Source of the DNA: Omphiscola glabra
Lineage: Eukaryota > Mollusca > Gastropoda > Lymnaeidae
Length of the DNA: 64,000 nucleotides
Direction: 5' to 3'
Assembly: GCA_964017045.1 (NCBI GenBank)
Contig: OZ024798.1
Location: 28,324,347 to 28,388,346 of the forward strand
A model generated the notes under the pieces. The model saw nothing but the letters and a program-made list of their open reading frames with translations. It was not told the DNA's origin and searched no databases. Position 1 is the first letter of the stretch; each line of letters starts with the position of its first letter. The translations under genes and the position numbers were made by a program. This document shows positions 11,806 through 23,100 of this stretch, in pieces.

Positions 11806-12149
11806 AGAATTAATGCTAATCATCTGGCATCAAAGTTGTCAGATCTTTTCACCTCAGCATTATAATGTCACCCATTATAATGTTACGTATCAACCCATTA
11901 TAATGTTACGTATCAACCCATTACAATTGCTGTAAAAATATTAAAATATTTTTGTACACAAAAAGGTGTATTTATTATACAGTAGAGCATCAAATGTCCA
12001 AAATAAATTGGACAGGGCATGGCTCGGATAACCAATTTTTTTCTAACTGAACACTCCCACAGAAAGGTATCGCTAAAGTAATTTATTCATAACTTTTACA
12101 CATGATGCTTTATTGTACGGGGCATTATAAATTGTTATCATCAACAGTG

Positions 12150-12938
12150 TTGTACTCCTCTACGCTACCACTATGAATTGCATGGTCATTTGCTTGAGTC
12201 AGTTTCCTCCGTAACGTACATGGGTGTTGCCATTCAGAGAGAGGTCTGCTGGGACGAGCATATTAACAATGTGTGCAACCAGGCAAACAAGACCCTGGGG
12301 TTCTTAAGGCGTAATCTAAAGATCAGCAACTCCGGTGTGAAAGAAAGAGCCTATAAAGCCTTTGTCCGGCATGCATCTTCGGTCTGGGACCCATTCACTC
12401 AGAAGAGCATCGATAGGTTGGAGGCAGTACAGCGACGGGCAGCACGCTTTGTCCTGAACCGCTACAGGAATACCTCTAGTGTTGGAAACACTGGGCTGGT
12501 CACTATTGGAGGAACGACGACGACAGTCCAGGCTCTCCATGATTTACAAGATAAATAATGGGCTAGTCCACTGCTCTGGCATTAAACAGAAACTCGTCCC
12601 TCTCCCCCATAGACAGCGACGAGGCCATGACAGGCAGTTCCGGCTCATACCAGCGAGAAGTCAGTATAGGAACTACTCATTCCTACCAAAGACAATCAGG
12701 GACTGGAACAAGCTTCCAAAAGGAACAGTTGAGGCGACAAAACTTGACTCATTTGCGTCTATCGCCTCAGGCCTTCCAACCCCCAGTGCATGATACCCTC
12801 ACGCAGTTACTCTTGTAACCAGTGAAATATCCTCATCAACACCAGGCACAGAGACTTTGCAAATCCCATCTACATTCATAGGAGCCATAATGATCAATAA
12901 ATTGATCGTGGGCCCTTAATATATAGAAGAAGAAGAAG
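12150..12938 (+). pseudogene. 5'-truncated, frameshifted non-LTR retrotransposon (CR1/jockey-like reverse transcriptase C-terminus)
   Basis: Frame 1 (from about 12172) carries YMGVAIQREVCWDEHI, NKTLGFLRRNLK and QRRAARFVLNRY. These match the conserved C-terminal part of non-LTR reverse transcriptases (the YLGV, LGFLRRNLK and RRAARF motifs). At about 12480 the homology moves to another frame, which holds LGWSLLEERRRQSRLSMIYK and SFLPKTIRDWNKLP up to a stop near 12793. The copy is therefore frameshifted. The catalytic YADD-bearing half and the endonuclease are missing. It ends in a short gaagaagaagaag tail. The 19-mer attgttatcatcaacagtg occurs just before it (12131-12149) and after it (12949-12967 with one mismatch, and 12976-12994), consistent with a target-site duplication and the usual 5' truncation of such elements. 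Confidence 0.85.
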
Positions 12939-13042
12939 TGCTTTATGTATTGTTATCATCAACGGTGCTTTATGCATTGTTATCATCAACAGTGAATCAA
13001 GGTCAACTCATTGATGTAAAAAATGGTGAGCACTGGAATGAA

Positions 13043-13096
13043 TTTTTTTTTTTTTTTTTTTTTTTTGTGGAATGAGTTTAAAAAAAAAAAAAAAAA
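13043..13096. repeat. T24 tract followed by A17 tract
   Basis: Twenty-four T, then 13 mixed bases, then 17 A. This could fold as a simple hairpin. It may be a relic of two poly(A) tails in opposite orientation. It could also be a site of assembly error. Confidence 0.7.
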
Positions 13097-14121
13097 GATT
13101 CCAAGAGCTTGGAATAAATTTGAGGTCACTTTGACATTTCAAGCATTTATTCTGAGATATTTATTAATTAACAAGTTCACAGATGGCATTATCCCTGTCC
13201 AGGGTCACCATGTTTACAGTACATATCTAGAATAGACCTGAACTGTGTGACAAGTGGGAATTGTTTTCCAGCGCTTTAGGAGGCCAAAGCTCCATGTCAT
13301 GAAAATGAATTTTGTTTTAAAAAGAGAGGAAAAAAAACCAGGGGCCTTTGGGATTGCTGTATTTTTGCATCATGATGCTCTACTGTATTGGAAACAATTG
13401 TTATAATGAGGTGATCAAAAGATTTGTCATGGACTAGCTAAATAAAAGCTTATCAATTTCTCTACGTTACGAAAGGCGTATTATAACAATGACCAGCATT
13501 TTGTTTATAAACACAGTAATAGAGAGTGGGGTGGGGGGGGGGGGGAGAGAGAGTGTAAAAACATCAGATCTAACAATAATTGTCCTAAAAAGCTGGTTGC
13601 AGTCTTCTAATATGTTTCAAACATCAAGGTGTAATAACTCTGCACAGCTGGACAACCCTTGGGTTATTGTTCTTAGTAAGACAGGTAGAAATGAGAGTGT
13701 GAGAAGAGCAAGAACACTGAAGCCATCTTATGGTTGGCATGCATCACATGAAATATGCTGAAGAATATTGGCATCTCTCTGCGCTTAATCATTCATCAAG
13801 GCCCTTCTGTACTATTATGCATTACTTCAAAGAAATGTTTAGGAAAGGAAATGAAGGCCAAAAAACAATGCAAGCAATTTAACTGACATGCTCATAGGGT
13901 TGAGCATAGAACGGACAAGCTTCAATCTCCAAGACACACATCTGGGTTAGACAAGCTTAGTATTGTAGATTCACTTGTTCTCTCTCACGTGTTAGTCATA
14001 GACATTCAATTGGGCAGAGTTGACAGTTAAATCACTTGAGTCCAACAATCTATAACATACTGTTTTTTGGACTGGCAGAAAGCTAAAACAACAACGAGAG
14101 AATCTAAAGTATTATCCAGAT

Positions 14122-14350
14122 CAGTGGTTCCCAACCTTTCTAATGTTGTGACCGTTTTATACAGTTCCTTATGTTGTGGTAGCCACAGCCATAAAATTAT
14201 TTTTTGTTGCTACTTCATAATTATGTGTTTTCCTATCGTCTTAGGCGACCCCTGTGTAAGGGTCATTTGATCCCCAAAGGGGTCGCGACCCTCAAGTTAA
14301 GGGTCGTTTGATCCCCAAAGGGGTCGCGACCCTCAAGTTGAGAACCACTG
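14122..14350. mobile_element. SPIN-like non-autonomous hAT element, copy A
   Basis: The left end is cagtggttcccaacctttct and the right end is gttgagaaccactg. Interior words (taaaattattttttgttgct, tacttcataattatgtgttt, gtcttaggcgacccctgtg) match the SPIN (SPace INvaders) non-autonomous hAT family as I remember it. A segment of about 42 bp near the right end (gggtcgtttgatccccaaag ...) is present twice in tandem. Flanking octamers (atccagat and ttctaaat) agree at 5 of 8 positions, consistent with a decayed duplication. Confidence 0.85.
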
Positions 14351-16716
14351 TTCTAAATGATCTATACTCCGATTTTGAATCTTGAATCCTTTTCTTTTTT
14401 CTTTGCAAGTTTGACAAAGTTTAATTTCTACAGTGCTGCATTTGTTTCTTTTCCAAACATTTGATTTGAATGCTATTTATTTTTCATTTAAGTTTATCAG
14501 ATTTTAAAGATTTAAAAATATGCAGAATTAAAATTGTTAGTCTATTCAAGAGTCTAATGTAAGGAACTGCATTCAACAGGAACAAACATAAGCTGTCAAT
14601 CTTTGACACTTCCCATTCAGTTGTTACTTCCATAAGAAAAGTGTGTTTTATATATATATACCGTTAAAACAAATATGTATGCGCAGCTGGCCTAATAATT
14701 GTGGAAGACAACATCTCCTTGATACTTAAGAAAAGCAAAAATAAATAACAGGAAACACCCAAAATCAAATTTTAAAATACATCTACAGGCACCTTTGAAA
14801 CCATGCATCTCTTAGAGGAGAAGAAACCAGCTCACAATGACACTGCAGCCAGTTACAGACAGTTAAAATCTCATTTGTACATGCACAGCACTGACAGCAG
14901 TAGAAGAAAGAAACAACTTCTACTAGAGGCATACTAGACCTTAATTCATTGAGTTTATCTTAAGTTCTTTTCTTTTTTCTTATAATACAAAAAAATGGAA
15001 AGACAGACATTAAAAAAAAAAAAATTCAAGCAAAAATGTACAGCAAGTTATATTTATGAATATATTATAATTATAAGACTGTACATTGTATTGTTTATGA
15101 GTTAAATACATTTTCATTCTCGAGAGTATTTACAAAATAGAGTGGAGCAAAAAAAAAAGAAAACCTTCATTGTTAAATAATAATTTACAAATGTTAAAAA
15201 AATCTTTTTTTAGAAACTTACAGAAGGAAAGGACTTAATTTTTTTTATCTGGGCAGAAAGAGTGAATGAAAAAAAAATGTACAAACTAACACTGTTTGTT
15301 TCCACATGGCTATCATTGCTATGAGGTGTTGGGGAAAAGGCAACGGTTTATGTATTGCATAAAAATGACATCTCATAGCTGAGATTTGTTACTAAGCTCT
15401 AAGTACATGTCTCTAATGGTTTTGGTCCTGCGGCACAAACACAGCATCAAGTTAATGATTGCAGCGTGTTAGCTTTAACGATCAATGCAAAAGTTCTAAG
15501 CCAACAAAGAAAACAAGTGTATTAAAAAAAATCAAGTCTCCACAATCCCATTGTGATTGCTGTAAAAGAAATGATGTACAAATATTAGAGGTGATAGTTA
15601 CATCGAAAATGATATCACAAAATTACATCCTTGAAAAAGAAAAATCTGTAGAATTTTATCCAAAGTTCCACCATTGCCCTCACACACTTGAATACATGCA
15701 TCAATTTTTTGTTTTAAAATGCCCTCAAAAGAAAACTTGTCAAAACTTATCATTTCTTTTTTTTTAATTGTGTAAACCAAAACAAATCAATATACCATCC
15801 AATATTTTCCAAAACAAATCAATATTCCACCCAATAATTTCCAAAACAAATCAATATTCCACCCAATAATTTCCCATCCATCTATTCACATTTTTCTCAG
15901 CCTTTCTTTCAATATATATTACTTTTCAATAGATCCCCTTTAAAAAACTTAAATAAAATAAGTAACATTTATGATTTTTAAAAATTTGTTAACCACCTGG
16001 TTCATTAAATTTCAAACACAATAATTTTTCACAAAAGGTCAGCTACATTACAAGTTTAGTTTCGATAAGAACATGTTCAATAAATTTCAAACAATAATTG
16101 TTCACAAAAGTTCAGCTACATTACAAGTTTAGTTTTGATAAGAACATGTGCTAAGTGTGGCATGTCACTCTTTGAGTGTAATAAACTTCATGTAAATGTG
16201 AAGTTCTACAAGTTTGCCCATGTATTGAAGTCACTTAAACAAACCTATAAGTTACTAAAAAGCTTTTGCTAATCCAACCAGTTTAACATCAACATTAGAC
16301 AGGCAATAAAAATACAGACATAAATAACACCCCTCCCCACCCATCCCCAACTGGTTCAAACAGATCCTAAAAACAACATTCTGTTTTCTTTAAACATTTC
16401 ATATCATGAGTTTTCTCAAATTTTTGTGCTGATAATTTACATATTTATAAACACATTTTTGAAAACAAATACTGGAAGGGCAAGCCACATTAACCTGCCG
16501 CTAATATTCTCTTTTTTAAAAGAAAAAAGCGCTTTTAGAAGTCCATTAGAGTTTTTACTCAATCCATAAGATTAATCACTTACAGTGTTTACTGAAGAAA
16601 TGAAATAACTTTAATCTTATCACCATTTCTAGAGAAAGTCAGGGAACTTATTTCATGGCAATATTAAAATATTCTGTAAAAAAATGTTTCATATTTATAA
16701 TTTCATGAAAACTATT
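14351..16716. other. No gene recognised; AT-rich DNA downstream of WASF
   Basis: This lies 3' of the WASF stop codon on its strand and may include a long alternative 3' UTR. It holds a tandem triplication of about 33 bp near 15778-15872 (ccaaaacaaatcaatattcc). A duplicated segment of about 65 bp lies at 16016-16078 and 16079-16145 (aaatttcaaaca...cagctacattacaagtttag). No coding exon is supported. Confidence 0.5.
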
Positions 16717-16722
16717 TTTATT
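16717..16722 (-). promoter_or_regulatory. Candidate WASF poly(A) signal
   Basis: tttatt on the plus strand reads AATAAA on the minus strand, about 220 nt beyond the WASF stop codon. It is the first canonical hexamer that I noticed there. In such AT-rich DNA chance hexamers are common, so the real cleavage site could lie further downstream. Confidence 0.35.
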
Positions 16723-16941
16723 AAATAAGTTATAATTATAAACAATTGAGTTTATACCAAAGGAATATGCAACCAATATTTAGTCTCTTTGTGGAGATTG
16801 ACCATAAAGTTTTTCTGTTGACAATTTGTTGAGAAGATGAGATGACAAAGGGGTGCAAGAGAGCTGAACAGTTGCACTGTCTAAAACAAAATTTGATAAC
16901 ATACACATAAGAACAGTTACAAACTACGGTCAACCTCATTA

Positions 16942-17129
16942 TCAGTCTGAGTCTCCCCAGGCATCAGAGTCATCACTTTCTTCCCCTCCGCTATCACTGA
17001 TCTCTATCACTTTACGCCTCATCTCAATGGCCTTGTCCATAATAGCTTGGACGTCAAGGGTACCTGGGGCTGAGATGGGTGCCTGTTTTTTCTGTCCTCG
17101 TTCTTCTGTTTTCCTTAAACGCTTGTTGA
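16942..17129 (-). CDS. WASF: WASF coding exon 8 (WH2 end, central and acidic regions, stop)
   Basis: The acceptor is tatctttcag. It encodes the LKKT-like part of WH2 (RLRKTEERGQKK), the central amphipathic helix (AIMDKAIEMRRKVIEI) and an acidic tail ending AWGDSD before TGA at 16944-16942. The tryptophan five residues from the end is the expected Arp2/3 contact. Confidence 0.93.
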
Positions 17130-20100
17130 CTGAAAGATATGATGAATTCCACTTAATATAGAGTTCAACTGAAAATTTTAACGTCGGCGTAACAAGTATA
17201 GATCTACTTAAATACCTTTTTTTTTAAAAAGAAATTTTTATTGTTTTTTAAAATTGTGCCATTAAATTGCTTATTTCACATTTTTAACATATAAACTTTA
17301 AAAAAAACTATATAAATTATAATTATAACATGAGTTCATTAGGAATATGGTAAAAATATCCATCAGTTCTTTCAATTGCTCCTTTCTATATAAATAAAAT
17401 TATTAAAATGTACATAAGTTCTATTCTTCCACTTACTATCAACTTGAATGATCTCCTTCATGAGAGCACTTCTGTCCCCACCTGCTGGAGGTCGAAGTGG
17501 TTCAGCAGCTACACCTGTAGAATTGGAGCCCGAAGACAGAGACTGGGTCTCGTTACTTCGTTCTGAAAACTCTGAGTTGGGCTTAAACATTGGTGGGGGT
17601 GGGGGAGGTGGTGGTGGAGGTGGAGGCGGCGGAGACTGAATGAGACTTTCTGTGAGTGGAGGTGAAGGTGGCGGTGGCAGCTGAGTTGGCCCGTAGGAAG
17701 CGCTGATTGGTGGGGGTGGGGGAGGTGGCAGTTCTGCTAGGTCAGGCCTGTAGAAATGAGTTATAATATTTTAACAGCAGACAAAACGAAGCTTAAATCT
17801 TCATCTGCAATTAATATGGCATTGTAAAATAGTGCTTACAACTTTTGTGTAACATGAAATTTGACAAACATACCTGAATCTTAGCAAATGGCTTGAAAAA
17901 TAAAAGAATGTACTTTAAATGATTAAGACAACTTATTGACCTCAATGGTCGTTGGAGGGATTCATGACAAAAGTCAAATTACAGAACATTGTTTATCAAC
18001 TTACTGGTGTCGTTTGGGCGAGTCTCTCAGTGAATCTACCTTGGTCATCCTAGGAGTCTGGTAGCCTGGGACAAAGTGGGGTAAATTATGTGTGTTAACT
18101 GGATAATTGCTAGGAGGGGGTGATGGCGGTGGCGGAGGCAAGCTGTCCCTGTTGGTTTGTGGAGGTGGTGCCGGTGGAGGAGCAGACGGGCGATGGCCGG
18201 GTGGAGCTATTTTCTTTCCATTGGCCATTTTATCTGGAGACGTTCTTATCTGATGGACAATTCAAAATGTCGAGTTATTTTCAACACGCATTTATTATAC
18301 GTAACTTAACATTGTTTTTAATCTTTTCAGTCTGATTAGCAAGAATAATCCATGATGCACTAGGGACAGGCCCAATCTAAATTAATTGTATTTTTCAATC
18401 TTTCTAAATTTTTACATTTTCCCCAACTGCCCACCACTCTGTCTCCCTTAACTTTCAAATCTATTAATTACTCTGGGATAACCGAATATAATCACTCTAA
18501 AGCCAGTTTTTTCAAAAGTTAAATCCCTTAGTTTGGACAGGAAAAGCCTGAAAAGTGTGTAACCTACCCATGAGCCGACCCCTAAAATAATATGCCATTG
18601 TAAGCAAAACGGTACCAAAGATGCAGGTGCTAAACGGGACAGAACAGTATAGTGGCGACATCTACTTCCAGTGTCTTTTTTATGTTATGTGGTAAAGTTT
18701 GGCAGAAGCGGGAGAATTAAAAACTTATGATCAAAATTTTTAAAACATGAAATTAATGTTTGTTTTATATTTCAAGAAGAAAATAAACCAAATAAATAAT
18801 TAAGGTAAGTGCAGATATTGTAGTGTATGGTAGACTGGGACCTGGGATTATGGTAGACTGGGACCTGGGATTATGGTAGACTGGGACCTGGGATTATGGT
18901 AGACTGGGACCTGGGATTATGGTAGTCTGGGACCTGGGATTATGGTAGTCTGGGACCTGGGATTATGGTAGTCTGGGACCTGGGATTATGGTAGTCTGGG
19001 ACCTGGGATTATGGTAGTCTGGGACCTGGGATTATGGTAGTCTGGGACCTGGGATTATGGTAGTCTGGGACCTGGGATTATGGTAGTCTGGGACCTGGGA
19101 TTATGGTAGACTGGGACCTGGGATTATGGTAGTCTGGGACCTGGGATTATGGTAGTCTGGGACCTGGGATTATGGTAGTCTGGGACATGGGATTATGGTA
19201 GTCTGGGACCTGGGATTATGGTAGTCTGGGACATGGGATTATGGTAGTCTGGGACATGGGATTATGGTAGTCTGGGACATGGGATTATGGTAGTCTGGGA
19301 CATGGGATTATGGTAGTCTGGGACCTGGGATTATGGTAGTCTGGGACCTGGGATTATGGTAGTCTGGGACCTGGGATTATGGTAGACTGGGACCTGGGAT
19401 TATGGTAGACTGGGACCTGGGATTATGGTAGTCTGGGACCTGGGATTATGGTAGTCTGGGACCTGGGATTATGGTAGACTGGGACCTGGGATTATGGTAG
19501 ACTGGGACCTGGGATTATGGTAGACTGGGACCTGGGATTATGGTAGACTGGGACCTGGGATTATGGTAGTCTGGGACCTGGGATTATGGTAGTCTGGGAC
19601 CTGGGATTATGGTAGTCTGGGACCTGGGATTATGGTAGTCTGGGACCTGGGATTATGGTAGTCTGGGACCTGGGATTATGGTAGTCTGGGACCTGGGATT
19701 ATGGTAGACTGGGACCTGGGATTATGGTAGACTGGGACCTGGGATTATGGTAGACTGGGACCTGGGATTATGGTAGTCTGGGACCTGGGATTATGGTAGA
19801 CTGGGACCTGGGATTATGGTAGACTGGGACCTGGGATTATGGTAGTCTGGGACCTGGGATTATGGTAGACTGGGACCTGGGATTATGGTAGACTGGGACT
19901 TGGGATTATGGTAGTCTGGGACCTGGGATTATGGTAGTCTGGGACCTGGGATTATGGTAGACTGGGACCTGGGATTATGGTAGTCTGGGACCTGGGATTA
20001 TGGTAGACTGGGACCTGGGATTATGGTAGTCTGGGACCTGGGATTATGGTAGACTGGGACCTGGGATTATGGTAGACTGGGACCTGGTATTATGGTAGAC

Positions 20101-23100
20101 TGGGACCTGGGATTATGGTAGACTGGGACCTGGGATTATGGTAGACTGGGACCTGGGATTATGGTAGACTGGGACCTGGGATTATGGTAGACTGGGACCT
20201 GGGATTATGGTAGACTGGGACCTGGGATTATGGTAGACTGGGACCTGGGATTATGGTAGACTGGGACCTGGGATTATGGTAGACTGGGACCTGGGATTAT
20301 GGTAGACTGAGACCTGGGATTATGGTAGACTGGGACCTGGGATTATGGTAGACTGGGACCTGGGATTATGGTAGACTGGGACCTGGGATTATGGTAGACT
20401 GGGACCTGGGATTATGGTAGACTGGGACCTGGGATTATGGTAGACTGGGACCTGGGATTATGGTAGACTGGGACCTGGGATTATGGTAGACTGGGACCTG
20501 GGATTATGGTAGACTGGGACCTGGGATTATGGTAGACTGGGACCTGGGATTATGGTAGACTGGGACCTGGGATTATGGTAGACTGGGACCTGGGATTATG
20601 GTAGACTGGGACCTGGGATTATGGTAGACTGGGACCTGGGATTATGGTAGACTGGGACCTGGGATTATGGTAGACTGGGACCTGGGATTATGGTAGACTG
20701 GGACCTGGGATTATGGTAGACTGGGACCTGGGATTATGGTAGACTGGGACCTGGGATTATGGTAGACTGGGACCTGGGATCTACTTTAACAATTTCATTA
20801 TTCACTGTATCAGAAGAAAATTATAAAAATCTCAAATGACCCACTCTTTAACCAACCAGCTATTTATTCCCTTGAAGTTTTCTTTAAAAATTTGGCTTAA
20901 GAACAAGTATATACGGTATGTAAATTGAAAAAAAAAAATATATATAGCTCTATAAAAACTAAGCTATACCTTTATTATACATAAATAATAGCCTCTCCCC
21001 CCCCCCCCCCCCAAACTTAACAATTATATTATATCATAGCTCAATCCTTTAACAAAAAATTTATTAATCATAGAAGATTTCCACATTCTGTCCTTTATCA
21101 CTGCCAACCAAACTGCACAGTTTCCTACCGATGGGTCTGTGTAGGGCGGCTGCGCTGGATAATGATTGTATTCTTGGCCAACATAAGCATCAGTGATGTA
21201 TGCTGGGGGATCAACAATGTGATGATTGACTGGCGTCTTGTAATGGTCAGGTGGGGGTGGGTAGTGCTCCTGCTGCTTCCGCTGCTGTGACTGCCTGCGG
21301 GCTTCTTCCAGCTGCTGCTGCTGCTCCTGCAGGTGTAGCTGTCTCTGTTTTTCTTCTTGTCTCCTCTCTAGCTCAATCTCTGCTTGCCTGGATGCCTCTA
21401 TATCTGTTGCACTTTTCTGAGGATGAGGAGTCTCCTGCCAAATAATAATTCCCTTCCGAGTTAATTTACATGAGCACCTAGGATATAGGTGGGAATGGCT
21501 AATTTGCACATAAACATAGAGTTACAAAAAATGGATACTGTGGAACAGAACAGGGAATGGAATATTTTCGGGCTCCATAATATTTAGCTGCCTGATAGAG
21601 CCAAAGTTTGTCAAGAGAAGGTTTATAGAAAAATTAAAATATGTAATAAAAGTTGCCTTCGGTTAATTATAATCAGCCCCTAGCTTGAATGTAATTATGT
21701 TTACGGGACATCCATTAAATTTCCCTGAAGTATAAAATGATTGGTTGTGAAAGACCATGGACAAATGCAGGAAACATTCTCAGGGGAGATTCACCACAAG
21801 ATTTAAAAGACTAAAAATTGTGTTTTAGGAAAATTGAAAACATCTGTTTTATATTTGATGGCAGCATTGGGCATTAGTTCATTGAGATCTGGACACATAA
21901 AGAAAGGCATGGGAGTTAGGCAAACAACATTTCAATGTCTTATGTTTGGCACATCAAAAACTTTGCTGAAATAGCCGGCTACTGGGAGATAAATTTTAAT
22001 AATTTTAGTGTAAACAAACATTTTTACCCACGACTGGATTCATTAGGTAACATGGAAACATAAATGACTTCCTTGTTAAAAAATTTTTTTAATGGATAGT
22101 TGGATGATATTGTTAGTGACGTACCCCTTAATGAAGCATGAATTTTATTTAAAACTGTTAATGACAAGACAGGCATTATCAGATGAAATGGTTAGTGTTA
22201 AATGAAAGATGACTTTACTTTAAGACTGTTTATGGGAACCCAAGTACCAGTACCATGGGGATATAGATATATTATCCATACTAAATGAAGGATGACTTTG
22301 ATGAGTGTTAATTTAAGAATGTTAAGACACACGTACTTTGATGAGACTGTTCATATTTAATGAAGGGAATGAATTAGACAAGTTAATGGGAGTCCGTGTA
22401 TGATTGGATGAAATAAATAAAGAATTACTTTTGATTTCAGGAGATGAGAATTTGAGGATAATTGGATGATAAAGGGGAATGACTTTGAGTCACGGGTTTT
22501 ATTGGGGATAAATAGAGAATTGTCCCCCTTGATTTCAGAGTTCAAAATAAGAGTTCTTTTCTTGAAAAGGCATATTCTTGATATAAGCATTTTGATGTGA
22601 ACAAATGAATGTCACTTGTTTACCTTGACTAACAAGGAATATAAGTATGTTATTTATATTAAAAGGATGCAAATTTTAAAAAACTAAAATGATCATGATC
22701 TTGATGTTAAGTGTGTTAGTGCTCAAATGATTAAGAATGATCTTGATGTTAAGTGTGTTAGTGCTCAAATGACTAAGAATGATCTTGATGTTAAGTGTGT
22801 TAGTACTACAAATGACTAAGAATGATCTTAATGTTAAGTGTGTTAGTGCTACAAATGACTAAGAATGACCTTGATGTTAAGTGTGTTAGTGCTACAAATG
22901 ACTAAGAATGATCTTGATGTTAGCATGTTAATGGATGATTGAATGATAGTTGTACCTTAACGTCTGCCAAATCAACACCTTGCCCTAAATGTTTATATTT
23001 GTCCCTAAGATTAGGTTTAGCTGGTTTTACTGGGCGAGATCTCTGGTTCTGGGTTCTCTGAAAATACACATTGACAGCAAAATGCTCACCTTGGTTATGT

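Noticed and set aside
17448..17639. Plus-strand poly-glycine frame
   Set aside because: It is the antisense shadow of the WASF poly-proline exon.
18001..18228. Separate small gene starting MANGKKIAPP
   Set aside because: It is the interior of WASF exon 6. The frame continues upstream to a splice acceptor at 18249 and the 'stop' is inside the donor GTAAGT.
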